Of a stretch of 64,000 nt of DNA, positions 1-9,441 are shown one piece after another. The stretch is from NCBI GenBank assembly GCA_037893225.1, contig JAZGUH010000207.1, positions 558,001 to 622,000 on the forward strand, read 5' to 3'. This stretch comes from Hippasteria phrygiana. Taxonomy: Eukaryota; Echinodermata; Asteroidea; Valvatida; Goniasteridae. The number at the start of each line of letters is the position of its first letter. Within the stretch, counting starts at the first letter, position 1. The position numbers and the translations under genes were made by a program. The notes beneath the pieces were generated by a model, which had not been told where the DNA came from, ran no database searches, and saw nothing but the letters and a program-made list of their open reading frames with translations.

Positions 1-873
1 CAACAATGAACAGTACTAGTATACGCAATCACATCGTAGATGCATAATCATTTCAACTTTCATTTTGACAAACGATCCCCGCTGTTGTTATTCCTCCATG
101 TTGTATACACGCTGCACACGCACGCTCGCGAAATTTAACAATTTGATGCACGAACATAACTGGTTCCCTACTTTGACTGCGTAAAGTGAATACAAGTTGC
201 ATGGGGATCAACGAAATCAGCAATCTCTGCGGAACTAAACTTGACCAAGTCGTCGATTGATTGCATTTTGTTCTGCACGCACATTGTGTGTACGCACCAG
301 TGTGTACGCACCAGTGGTACGCAACGTACACACAAATTGTGACCGTTCCTCACAGACTGAAATTTACCAGTTGCGTGTACATAGTATGTAAGTCTAGTGT
401 CCGCTGCATAGTGCCGGCCCCGTGTAAATCAAATCGTTGTACGCGTGTATTGCGGCATGAAGGTAGGAAAGCGTTGCATGCATGGTCTTACGGTAATTTG
501 TATTAATATTGTCGTTCCGGCCCACAAATGCCGAAGGCCGGAGGTTTTTCCCCAAAATATGAAAAAGCCGGAAGTCTGGTATCCCTGTTAACACCTAGCT
601 GGCTGATATAATGAGCTCATTCTATACAGGTTTCACCCCACAATATTCACGAGGTCCCCTGGCTGCGACTGCTTTACAAAGAATCCAATCGCGGTATCAG
701 TGCTTCCCTGGGTCTCTGGCTAATCCATCTCGGTGTCCAATGGGGAATTAGAAGTGTTCCAAGCCAGAGCTCTAGTAAACATTCACCGAAGCAAGACCTC
801 CACTAATAAGGTTCTTTAATTTATAGTCTGACCGCTGCAAACTAGAAATCTTTGACAAGCCGACTGGGCTTTA
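1..873. other. Unassigned stretch at left edge
   Basis: No convincing gene. A short direct repeat of a GTGTACGCACCA-type unit lies near 285-330. An open frame without Met (about 613-800, plus strand) follows a weak acceptor; I could not link it to any neighbour. Confidence 0.4.
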
Positions 874-990
874 ATAGAGTACCGAAGTGATGACGTCAAT
901 CAATGCAATGTTTGGAACCAGAATACATTCTAAACTGCATGTGTTTGGAACCATTGCCGCGGCAACTGACGTCAGACTTCGGTACTCTAT
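874..990. mobile_element. Short MITE with ATAGAGTACCGAAGT inverted ends
   Basis: The left end ATAGAGTACCGAAGT reappears inverted at the right end (ACTTCGGTACTCTAT), and both sides also share GACGTCA and TTTGGAACCA. It is about 117 bp and non-coding. No clear target duplication, so the superfamily is open. Confidence 0.6.
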
Positions 991-1301
991 GAGCTCCAAG
1001 CTCCAGTTTTGATCTCATGATTATTCAGTTATTCAAGCCGCCTGGCTTCCCATTCATCAGCTAGGTTTGAGGTCAGGAATACGGCACCGCAAAGAAAAAC
1101 AAGCGGTACCGCAATCAATACCGCATCAGAACAATATGAAATGCTCCCTAAATAAGTACTTTTCTCACCAATCCTGCATCAAGATATTCACAATAGCCTT
1201 TTATAAGCTTTCGTAGTTTGCTTTGTGAATTTAGACTCCATTACATAAGTGCACTTTTTAAGTTCTGTAGACTGATCTCCATTCATGATCAAATGCTTTA
1301 A

Positions 1302-1442
1302 CCCTCCTATACTTATAACTATCACAGCCTATCAAAAACTCTAAACACCAACTCTCACAGTTTGTGTGTGTTTCAACCTGTCATTTGATAGGTTTTGATC
1401 TGTACAACAACTGGGTCGATTTTGGCCAGGTGCACAGGAGGG
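1302..1442. mobile_element. TTAA-flanked MITE (piggyBac-like), CCCTCCTATAC family
   Basis: TTAA stands on both sides (1298-1301 and 1443-1446). The element begins CCCTCC and ends GGAGGG. A TTAA duplication with CCY/RGG termini is the hallmark of piggyBac elements. 141 bp, non-coding. Confidence 0.6.
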
Positions 1443-1657
1443 TTAAAATGTTACTAAGGAGTACATACTGTCTGCATCGTTGCTCCTACTTCTAGTTTTG
1501 GTTACACCCCTCGGAGTGGCACCTGACCTCTGTGGACCTCCGTATGCCTGGACAAAAAAAAACATGGCAATATATTAAAGTTCAAACGAACATTTTACAC
1601 ACTCATTGAGTGTAATATAGAATTATCTACATCGACATAAAAAACACTGCTCTAACC

Positions 1658-1902
1658 CAGGGGTGAGATTTGAGGAAAATGAAAAGTCCACGAAACATTC
1701 GGAGGCATTTGATTTGTATGCCGTTGCTGAAAAAAGCATCAGAAAAACTGCATTTTCTACCAAATGATATGGTTCAAAATTGCAAAAGAAATATTGTCAT
1801 TGGAATTAAAAGATTTTTCCAGGTTTGGAATGCTAAAAGCAATTCAAGGACCAACAAAATCTTCCGGAAATCTGGAAAAATCCGGAAAAAATCTCACCCC
1901 TG
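1658..1902. mobile_element. MITE with CAGGGGTGAGAT inverted ends
   Basis: Starts CAGGGGTGAGATT and ends AATCTCACCCCTG. The interior (gaggcatttgatttgtat...) reappears at about 52805-52990. Ends are hAT-like, but flanks show no clean 8-bp duplication. Confidence 0.6.
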
Positions 1903-1916
1903 ATAACTGGCCCAAG

Positions 1917-2690
1917 AGGCAATACTGCAACCCAATTGGCAATGCTCCACCCAACTGGCAATACTGTTTCATGACAGGCAATATTCGACTCAAACAGGCA
2001 ACATTGTCCCCCTACAAGACAATATTTACCAGTGTTGTAGTCAAGACCATCACAAGACCACACAAGACCCTGCAAGACTAGCACAAGACCAGCAGTCTTA
2101 ATCCAAGTCTTAAGCTATTCAAATGAACTGTAACAAAAGCATTCCTTTGTCATGGTTTATGCCTGTTACTTGTGCCTGTTACAAGCTGGTCTTGTGCATG
2201 GTCTTGTGCCTGGTCTTGAAATGGTCTCGACTACAACACTGATATTTACACCCCAAGGGGCGACACTGCACCCCAAGGGGCGACACTGCACCCCAAGGGG
2301 CGACACTGCACCCCAAGGGGCGACACTGCACCCCAAGGGGCGACACTGCACCCCAAGGGGCGACACTGCACCCCAAGGGGCGACACAGCACCCCAAGGGG
2401 CGACACTGCACCCCAAGGGGCGACACTGCACCCCAAGGGGCGACACTGCACCCCAAGGGGCGACACTGCACCCCAAGGGGCGACACTGCACCCCAAGGGG
2501 CGACACTGCACCCCAAGGGGCGACACTGCACCCCAAGGGGCGACACTGCACCCCAAGGGGCGACACAGCACCCCAAGGGGCGACACTGCACCCCAGGGGG
2601 CGACACAGCACCCAAACAAGCGATATTACACTCAACCATGCCAGGGGCGAAACTGCACCCCAATTGGCAATATTGCACCCTATATATTAA
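1917..2690. mobile_element. Foldback-like element with tandem-repeat arms
   Basis: Two inverted arms share the order CCAGTGTTGTAGTC...CAAGACC (about 2030-2095) against GGTCTTG...GACTACAACACTG (2185-2255). Outside each arm lie 20-bp units: a few diverged copies on the left (CCCAATTGGCAAT type), a large homogeneous array on the right. Inverted arms built of tandem units are characteristic of foldback elements such as sea-urchin TU or Drosophila FB. The centre (ctattcaaatga...ctttgtcat) recurs at 39420-39480. Confidence 0.55.
2252..2610. repeat. 20-bp minisatellite, about 17-18 units
   Basis: Nearly identical units CCCCAAGGGGCGACACTGCA; each carries the small palindrome CCCCAAGGGG. ACACAGCA variants near 2385 and 2565 are 180 bp (9 units) apart, suggesting block duplication. 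Long frames on both strands arise from the repeat and are not genes. Confidence 0.9.
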
Positions 2691-2699
2691 AGCAGACTC

Positions 2700-3250
2700 A
2701 CTTTGACTAGCACTTCTCCTGGTTTGTCTTTGGAGGCCGGCGTTCCGTGAAAGGACCTTGGATAACTCATACTTAAAGAGGGAGCACTTGAATTTACTGA
2801 AGACAGATAAAAACAGCAATCATGATGAACTGAAGGTCTGCGTTTGAGTTATGAAATGTGAGGTGTTCATAGTAGATATTAAGCCTGAACATCTTATAAA
2901 TCCAAATTCAATGATAAAAAGCAATGTTACATTTAATTGACCATTAACTTCCAAGTCATTTTTAAAGTCATTGTTGCGAGTTTTAACATTTCTTTAATTA
3001 TTTCAAAAAATTGTGTCAATTCAATTCAAAATAACCGCTCAAAAATAAAATAGAAATAATAATTCCCCCAAATGGGACATTTGGGAGACATTCCCATAGA
3101 CGCGTGCACAAATTATTTTCAACTTTGATGTGACCTAAACCCAATAATCCCCTGTCCTACCCCCACAAATGTTGGTATATTAATGTTTTGGACCATTCTC
3201 TATCAATATAACTCACTTTCGACAGTAAAATTCTGCCTCCTTAGGGGGGC
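2700..3250. other. AT-rich stretch, no gene seen
   Basis: AT-rich intergenic sequence with repeated GGGAGACAT words after 3060. No exon-like frame, RNA gene or element end recognised. Confidence 0.4.
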
Positions 3251-3292
3251 TGGGTACTTAGGGAGACATGAAAATGTCTCCCTAAGTACCCA
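3251..3292. repeat. Perfect 19-bp hairpin with GAAA loop
   Basis: TGGGTACTTAGGGAGACAT is followed by GAAA and its exact reverse complement. The stem is perfect and the loop fits a GNRA tetraloop in RNA. The surrounding 3060-3330 holds further GGGAGACAT words, so it may be the tip of a decayed MITE. Confidence 0.7.
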
Positions 3293-3723
3293 TGTCTCCA
3301 TAAGTGATAATAATGAACCACTAAATGTCTCCCTAATATCCTATTTAGGCTAATACTTTTTTTAAAAATAATTATAAAAAGTCATCTAACTCTTTCACTA
3401 ATTTCTCACCAGAGGTATAAAAAAATCCAACCCCCACCACCCCCCCCCAAAAAAAAAATTCTCAATCAAGAAAGTATGAAAGGTTTGCAGTCATCAGGAG
3501 TTAAAACAATCGGTTCTTCTCCGAACCACACATCTCAAACGAGACACATGGTATTACCACAAACCTTCCATACTTTGTTCATGTCCACCATGCAAACCTA
3601 AAGTCTCATTGGCATATCAAAAAGTCGGATCGTTTCAGTTCCCTTTTAAAACACTCCTTTCGGGAACACTGTGTTCTGTTGGGAATGCACAGTGCTCTCG
3701 GTCTTCCCACCTGGAACAGGCCA

Positions 3724-5223
3724 TGAGGTTGTCCTGAATATTCGGTTGTCAACAAAATATTCAAATACCTTTTTGCCGGTTCGAATATTCAGAAAAAATA
3801 TATATATGCACGTACAGATATGTACGAATCTGATGCTATTTTAATACAAAAGTTACGGCGCTTAGCAGTGTCAAATGCCGCATTTTTGTCGACTAACTTT
3901 TTTGGACGGAGGTTTATTGTTCCTGTCCGTAAATCCCTTGACAACTGTAAAATAATTCAAGTTTGGTTTCTTGATACAATAGGCGCATTCAAAAGAATGT
4001 CGATCGAGCGGTTTATAATATCGATCGCAGCACGTAAAATACCGACGTGCTTTGCACGCAACTTTTTACTGACGCGGCATGCAGCTGCAGCTGACGCGTA
4101 AAAAACCTGATCGGCGAGTATTTTTATATTTTTATATTTTTAATTCATTACGGTAAGAGTCACGGACTCATAAAAAAGGTTCACTTCTTATTTGAGAAAG
4201 TCGAGGAAAAAGTCTGACAGAAAAGGGCACGATTCGTGACACCATTCAATCATGTCCATGATTCAACCAAACTCCACTTACGTACGTGGGAAAATTCTCG
4301 TCTTTTTTTTTTAAGTTCCAACAACTGTCAGTGAAATGTATCACTTATGCTCTCTTCGCCATCCTCAAGGTAATCATTGTGATTTTTAAAGCATTGCATT
4401 TTATACAACTAAATCTGAAACCTCCGAAAATCGCACAACAGGTTGGATTTTATCCATAGGATCGTTCATGTCCCTACCCGTACCAGGCCGGCCAGCCGGC
4501 AATATGCAACGGTACCACCGTACAACCTGCACCGCACCACCTGCTGTGGTAGCGGGCACCGCGGTGTATGTTGTACGTTGGCACTGGTACCGTTGCATCT
4601 GCCAGGTGTACGCGCACACGGTACGCACGCACCACACACTGACGCATGCGCGGTAATTTTTGCATGTCACAGGTAAATGTTTAACCTTTTATCTAGCCGG
4701 AAAAGGCTCCGATCAGTGTAAACCTTAATTTGCGACCGGTGAAAGAGATTAAAACTACGCTCGCGATAATTTTTACGTGCCGTTTTCATCGACTTTTTCA
4801 TCAAGTTTTCTTCTAAATTATAATTCAAATCAAATTGCACATTGTGGAAAAATCGTTTAAAAATCTAATTTTGTGGGACAAATTGTACAAAAATCAGAAA
4901 TTTCATTGGAAAAGTCAAAAAGTAGTTTTTCCGAAGAAAATCGTTAAAGTTTCATCTCTGTACAGGTACATACATTCTGATAACAAGAAACTAAACTCCT
5001 GCGTGAGTTTTTTATGGACGGGAACAATAAACCTCCATAAAAAAAAAGATACAGACGGCAAAAATGCAGCATTTGACAATGCTAGGCCCAATTTTTTTCT
5101 ATTATATCTGTACGTCCGTATATATATATATTTTTTCCGAATATTCGAACTGACATAAGGTATTTGAATATTCGATTGATGATCTAATATTCGAACATTC
5201 AGTATATATTCGGGATTGCCCTA
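3724..5223. mobile_element. Two inverted partial copies of the TAGGGCTGT hAT-type MITE
   Basis: The left half (3724 to about 4120) and right half (about 4750-5223, inverted) both match the MITE family at 16.5, 22.7 and 27.1 kb: GAATATTCG ends, the GATGCTATTTTAATA block, the GTCAAATGC block. The middle (4120-4740) is unrelated and contains a GGTACCGTTGC palindrome. Outer flanks do not match, so this is a pair or rearrangement rather than one clean insertion. The right terminus touches the last exon of gene A. Confidence 0.6.
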
Positions 5224-5380
5224 GAAATCCCAAACTCCGTCCATCAAGAGGTTGGAGGCTTTACCTCTGTTCTTATTGTTACTAAGGCTGACTGGCGTGT
5301 GAGGTGGGGTCAGAGTCGTTTCTAGCATCGCTTCTGTGATGGAATCTTCCAAACACTTCTCATCAGCTTCCAATATTAAC
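5221..5380 (-). CDS. Gene A, last visible coding exon
   Basis: Follows the acceptor ctctcattcag and starts with one base completing the Gly codon left by the exon at 6271-6348 (phase 2 to phase 2). It encodes 52 residues (199-250 of the model), with an acidic LEDSITEAMLE helix and then a TPPHTPVSLS stretch that could be a phospho-motif. The stop TAG is exactly the first three bases of the adjoining hAT-type MITE terminus (TAGGGC). An internal AGAG|GTAAAG could instead act as a splice donor, ending this exon 45 bases earlier. Family not recognised. Confidence 0.6.
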
Positions 5381-6270
5381 CTGAATGAGAGCAGTGAACA
5401 TTTCAGTCAGGTGGGACTAACCCAAGCTCCCCAAACAGCTGCTTAAGTGGTTTAACGACAGATGTCAATTTCAGGCCAACTGATCAGGGGTAATTGATGA
5501 GCCATGAACTCCTTAAGTACATTTAAATCAGAGCTACGTACAGCCATCCATCAGTGATATTTCTGCCATTTACGCTGATCTGCAGAGTTATAAACTTGGT
5601 TGCCACAATACTTTGGAGCCGGATGGGAATTTGCCCTTGTTTTTTACCCCAAAGAGTTTTCCGTGGGTTTTTCGCCCATCCCGCAAATCAGCAATAGGCT
5701 TCTACTGGAGAGTTAAAAAGTTAACCATAAATAGATTTATTTGTGTAAACATTCTTGTATTTGTTTAAATATTTTGTATGTGTGTAAATATTCAGTTTTA
5801 ACTAATAATATGCAGGGCCCCAATGGAAACCAGTTTTAAACTGTTTGGGCACACCTTGGTTGGTTGGGTGGGTGAGTTTGTATATGCCGGCAATCGTGGA
5901 CCTAGGACAAAAGAATTCGGGCGTAGACAAAGGGGTCCACGTTTGACCTAATGTCCACGATTGAAAATCGTGTACAAAACCAATGGGAGGCCTTCCGAAA
6001 AAGTTATAAACAAGAGGAACAATGGGAGGTCCACGATTGCACCCGTTTACATGACTGGGTGAGTGGGTGAGTGAGTAAGTAAATAATAATGTAGCGCCAT
6101 TTTTTTTAAAGAAAAGTTGGGATTTCCACTCCACAGCCTGAAGCAAAGCATTGAATGTGGTACGTACCTCAGCGATAACATTTATACTGCCCAAAAACAC
6201 AGCCTGTTTAATAAGGATACCCACCCTTAGCTGAAGTACATGTATGCCTTAGAAACGGAAGAGCCCTTAC
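5381..6270. other. Gene A intron with MITE-like sequence
   Basis: Contains a segment (about 5880-6055) matching 22495-22680 in inverse orientation, i.e. a dispersed element. On the minus strand around 6115-6186 a frame (INVIAEVRTTFNALLQAVEW) follows the acceptor tttttgggcag; it could be an optional exon but has no good downstream junction. Confidence 0.4.
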
Positions 6271-6348
6271 CCAACCATGAGGTTCTTGTCTTGGTACGCT
6301 TTCTTCTGTATTGCTGTAAAAGCTGCCTGCTGGTCTTCAGTAAATTTC
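6271..6348 (-). CDS. Gene A, coiled-coil exon
   Basis: Acceptor ttgttcttcag and donor GG|GTAAGG bound a 78-base phase 2-2 exon. It completes a Lys codon from the exon at 8275-8386 and then encodes KFTEDQQAAFTAIQKKAYQD..., residues 173-197. Charge and hydrophobic spacing continue the amphipathic helix of the preceding exon. The junction reads MDERI-K-KFTEDQQ. Confidence rests on phase agreement at both ends and protein-like composition. Confidence 0.7.
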
Positions 6349-6489
6349 CTGAAGAACAAAAACAACAATGTTCAAATTCAAATATTAACACATCCAAATC
6401 CGGTGGTTTGACTTCCTTTCCAACGCAATCATCCAGTAGCGCACAGGGCTTGGTAACATTTTGTCAGAGATCTCAGGGAGGTGACTCAC

Positions 6490-6585
6490 CCTTTTTGGTC
6501 ATGTTCGGCACCTCCAAGCTCCTGCCCCTTCTTGTCTTGCCCTTGATGCTGCCATCCAGCTCCACCTTGGGCAACGGCCTGCCAC
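6490..6585 (-). CDS. Gene A, possible cassette or alternative terminal exon
   Basis: A GC-rich 96-base segment between an AG and the strong donor AAGG|GTGAGT. The most protein-like frame reads PLPKVELDGSIKGKTRRGR..., basic, and if unspliced ends MTKKGESPP then stop. That frame joins exon 8275-8386 only if the inner acceptor ggcag (exon start 6578) is used, giving an alternative C-terminus. Used as a 96-base cassette it also keeps the main frame open, but in a less convincing reading. A TTAA MITE ends 12 bp upstream and replaces the pyrimidine tract, so the exon may be weakened or dead. Confidence 0.4.
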
Positions 6586-6596
6586 CTGGCTAATAA

Positions 6597-6811
6597 CCCT
6601 AACTATCCCAGGCCTTGCAAACTCCAACAGCAGGTTTTGCCAAGTTTTGATGGGTTCAGTACTGCAGGGCCTTGGCACCGTTACTTTACATGGAGCTATG
6701 ATGCCCCAATTTGTTTAAGTCCAAAGAATGTGCCATACAGGTACACTGCACAGTGTTGGATTTTGACAGGTTGAGGAAGCCTCCTAGTAAAAATGCGTAG
6801 GGGGTTTAGGG
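6597..6811. mobile_element. TTAA-type MITE, CCCTAACTATCCC family, copy 1
   Basis: Starts CCCTAACTATCCC and ends TTTAGGG followed by TTAA. The interior (cagcaggttttg, ggagctatgatgcccc, gttggattttgacagg) recurs in four other copies here. Its right end runs straight into the 18-bp minisatellite. Confidence 0.75.
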
Positions 6812-7452
6812 TTAAGCAGGGGGTTGGGGTTAAGCAGGGGGTTGGGGTTAAGCAGGGGGTTGGGGTTAAGCAGGGGGTTGGGGTTAAGCAGGGGGTTGGG
6901 GTTAAGCAGGGGGTTGGGGTTAAGCAGGGGGTTGGGGTTAAGCAGGGGGTTGGGGTTAAGCAGGGGGTTGGGGTTAAGCAGGGGGTTGGGGTTAAGCAGG
7001 GGGTTGGGGTTAAGCAGGGGGTTGGGGTTAAGCAGGGGGTTTAGGGTTAAGCAGGGGGTTGGGGTTAAGCAGGGGGTTGGGGTTAAGCAGGGGGTTGGGG
7101 TTAAGCAGGGGGTTGGGGTTAAGCAGGGGGTTGGGGTTAAGCAGGGGGTTGGGGTTAAGCAGGGGGTTGGGATTAAGCAGGGGGTTGGGGTTAAGCAGGG
7201 GGTTGGGGTTAAGCAGGGGGTTGGGGTTAAGCAGGGGGTTGGGGTTAAGCAGGGGGTTGGGGTTAAGCAGGGGGTTGGGGTTAAGCAGGGGGTTGGGGTT
7301 AAGCAGGGGGTTGGGGTTAAGCAGGGGGTTGGGGTTAAGCAGGGGGTTGGGGTTAAGCAGGGGGTTGGGGTTAAGCAGGGGGTTGGGGTTAAGCAGGGGG
7401 TTGGGGTTAAGCAGGGGGTTGGGGTTAAGCAGGGGGTTGGGGTTAAGCAGGG
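6812..7452. repeat. 18-bp G-rich minisatellite, about 35 units
   Basis: Units of TTGGGGTTAAGCAGGGGG. The MITE-end variant GGGTTTAGGGTTAAGC occurs at the array start and again near 7036-7050, showing the array grew from the MITE terminus. G-runs of 4-5 are spaced for G-quadruplexes on the plus strand. The 18-bp unit is a multiple of three, so long LTPTPC-like and SRGLGL-like frames are artefacts. Confidence 0.92.
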
Positions 7453-7882
7453 TGCGGATGCTGTACAGCTGTCACCAAACGAGTGCTGGTCTCTTGCTCT
7501 TGACCGGGGAGGTTGGAGGTCACTACGACCCGTATGATGGTCAAGTGCAGCAGTCGTATGCGTAGTAAAAGTCTGCATAAATTTGAACTAACTTTACAAC
7601 TACTAAGTTTGGGGTCGAGACATGAGCTTTTCGGCCCAATTTTTAATTTCCTAAAGATCCCTGCATCATTACTTTCATAACCATGTACTTCGTCCTAACA
7701 CTTTATGATGGTAAGTCGGTCCATGTTATGTTGCAATTCTTCATGTTTTTTCTTCCTTGAATTTTGTGTTACAATTTCTCGAATGCTAAATAACTTTTTG
7801 TTCGGCACAAGGATGCAGGATGTCGAGTAAAAAATAAGAGAAAAGGGCTCCCGTACTTAGGTTTCCTCACTATTGGAACCAT
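7453..7882. other. No gene seen
   Basis: AT-rich intron-like sequence with no recognised feature. Confidence 0.4.
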
Positions 7883-8141
7883 CAGGGTTCTCACAGAAAT
7901 CTTAAATTTCGTGACTTTTCCTTTTCCTTTCTAGAAAAAATAATTGTTTTTTTTTCATGACCAATTTTTTACCCTTTTTTCACATCAATACAATGTGTAT
8001 ATGTTTTGTGTGAGATTCCATGACTTTTTAATGACTTTTTTTCTTGAAATATCAAATTTTCAATGAATCCTTGTAAAAATAACAAAATTCCACGACTTTT
8101 CAGTTTAAATTCCAGGATTTTCCTTGGCTGCGGGAACCCTG
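7883..8141. mobile_element. hAT-like MITE, CAGGGTTCTC ends
   Basis: Starts CAGGGTTCTCACAG and ends GCTGCGGGAACCCTG, imperfect inverted ends of hAT style, with GACTTTT-rich subterminal repeats. No matching 8-bp flanks. Confidence 0.55.
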
Positions 8142-8274
8142 AATCGTTAGTGTGGAAACACCCACCACCAATTGCTACAAAGTGTCTTGCTCAAGGACAG
8201 TAATGTCCATGAAGCCCCTACTGGGGTCAAACCCAGACTTCCGCATCTCCGCCTTTATTTCTCTCTGTCCTTAC

Positions 8275-8386
8275 TTGATTCTCTCGTCCATGGACGCCTT
8301 CTCTTTAGTCAGGTACCGTGTCAGCTGGTCCTGCAGGTTGCCTACTGTCTTCTTGAGCGTGTCTTGGTTACTAGTGGTAGGGTGCC
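8275..8386 (-). CDS. Gene A, coiled-coil exon
   Basis: Bounded by acceptor ttattctgcag and donor AA|GTAAGG; 112 bases, phase 1 to phase 2. It completes Gly135 from exon 13575-13677, then encodes residues 136-171, including DTLKKTVGNLQDQLTRYL and KEKASMDERI. Leucines and valines fall at heptad-like spacing with many Lys/Glu, so a coiled coil is likely. The next exon in phase is 6271-6348. Family not recognised. Confidence 0.72.
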
Positions 8387-8579
8387 CTGCAGAATAACAG
8401 TTACATGTAGATCCAAAATTAAAGGTATAGTATGATACAGCCTTTCAAGCAGACACTGATGGAAAGTAGAATACAATCTAGGATTACAATTTATGGCATG
8501 TTCTGTACTCATAACACTTGTGCTCCATCCTCAACTAACCCTAATTGATTGGTGCCACCTTTTTTTGTCTTTAATTTAA

Positions 8580-8721
8580 CCCTAACCCTGCCAGACGCAG
8601 CACAGTGCATCTGTGGTGACAGCTTGACCTTGCTGCACTCTGCACACAAGTCAATGTGACAAAGTATGCAATCTGATGCGTCTGGCAGGGTTTCTAGCCA
8701 AAACACCCTGGAGGGTTAGGG
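8580..8721. mobile_element. TTAA MITE, TGCCAGACGC family, copy 1
   Basis: TTAA at 8576-8579, then CCCTAACCCTGCCAGACGC; ends GGAGGGTTAGGG with TTAC (a decayed TTAA). Two further copies at 18.5 and 32.0 kb. The inverted repeat of GATGCGTCTGGCAGGG inside could fold as RNA. Confidence 0.8.
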
Positions 8722-9049
8722 TTACTAAGCTCTTGGAAGTAAAGTTATGCGCAGTACTTCTACACCCAAGCCCTTTATTGTGTGATTTAATGACAGTGTG
8801 TTGTACTGTTACAAAATAATATTAAGATTTCCTTTTCCAGAGTTGTGGGGGGAAAAAAAGAAAAAGAGTAGGAAAAATAGGAATTTCAAGAAAAAAGTAG
8901 GAAAGTAGGAATACTTGAAAGCCTGTTTGATATAGCACTGGTAGGGCCGACACATTTACATACAGTGTTCATACTTTTGTGTGCGATTCAACACATACAT
9001 AAAATCGTAAACTTATGAAAGTTTGTGCTCAATCCGTCATGAGTCACAC
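8722..9049. other. No gene seen
   Basis: Intronic sequence of gene A; purine-rich patch near 8840-8900, nothing else. Confidence 0.4.
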
Positions 9050-9053
9050 TTAA

Positions 9054-9267
9054 CCCTTTGCGTACGGATGACGCCACATGGCGTAAACAAAATAGTGCCA
9101 CCAGGCCGGATGACGCCATTTGCCGCCGTTTGTGCAGTCTCAATCCATTGTTGGATTATTGTTTATGTTACGCTTGACTGCACAAACACATTGTAGCAGT
9201 TCGCTTGGCTGCCAAAACCGCTGCGACACCCCGACGTCTCCCGTAAAAAAAAAACGTACTCAAGGGG
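9054..9267. mobile_element. TTAA MITE, TGCGTACGGATGACGCC family, copy 1
   Basis: Perfect TTAA on both sides (9050-9053, 9268-9271). Begins CCCTTTGCGTACGGATGACGCC-type sequence and ends CTCAAGGGG. The most numerous element here (seven copies). Non-coding; TTAA plus CCC/GGG ends indicate piggyBac-type mobilisation. Confidence 0.88.
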
Positions 9268-9441
9268 TTAAAGTGAAAAACTGTTGTTTTCATATGTGCT
9301 TTATTTCAATTGTTGAAATTAAAAATAAGCCAGTGGTTTTAGAGGTCTTTAAATACCATTTTCTTAAAGATGACCGCATTTCAGACAGAAATATTTCTCA
9401 GGAGGACTGATCGGTACTGTTACCATCTTTATAAACAGTTA

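Noticed and set aside
6115..6186. INVIAEVRTTFNALLQ frame as a constitutive gene A exon
   Set aside because: Its end phase does not fit the last exon, whereas 6271-6348 joins 5221-5380 directly in phase.
2252..7565. Long open frames over the 20-bp and 18-bp arrays
   Set aside because: Produced by repeat units without stops, open in several frames and on both strands, with no start context or splice logic.
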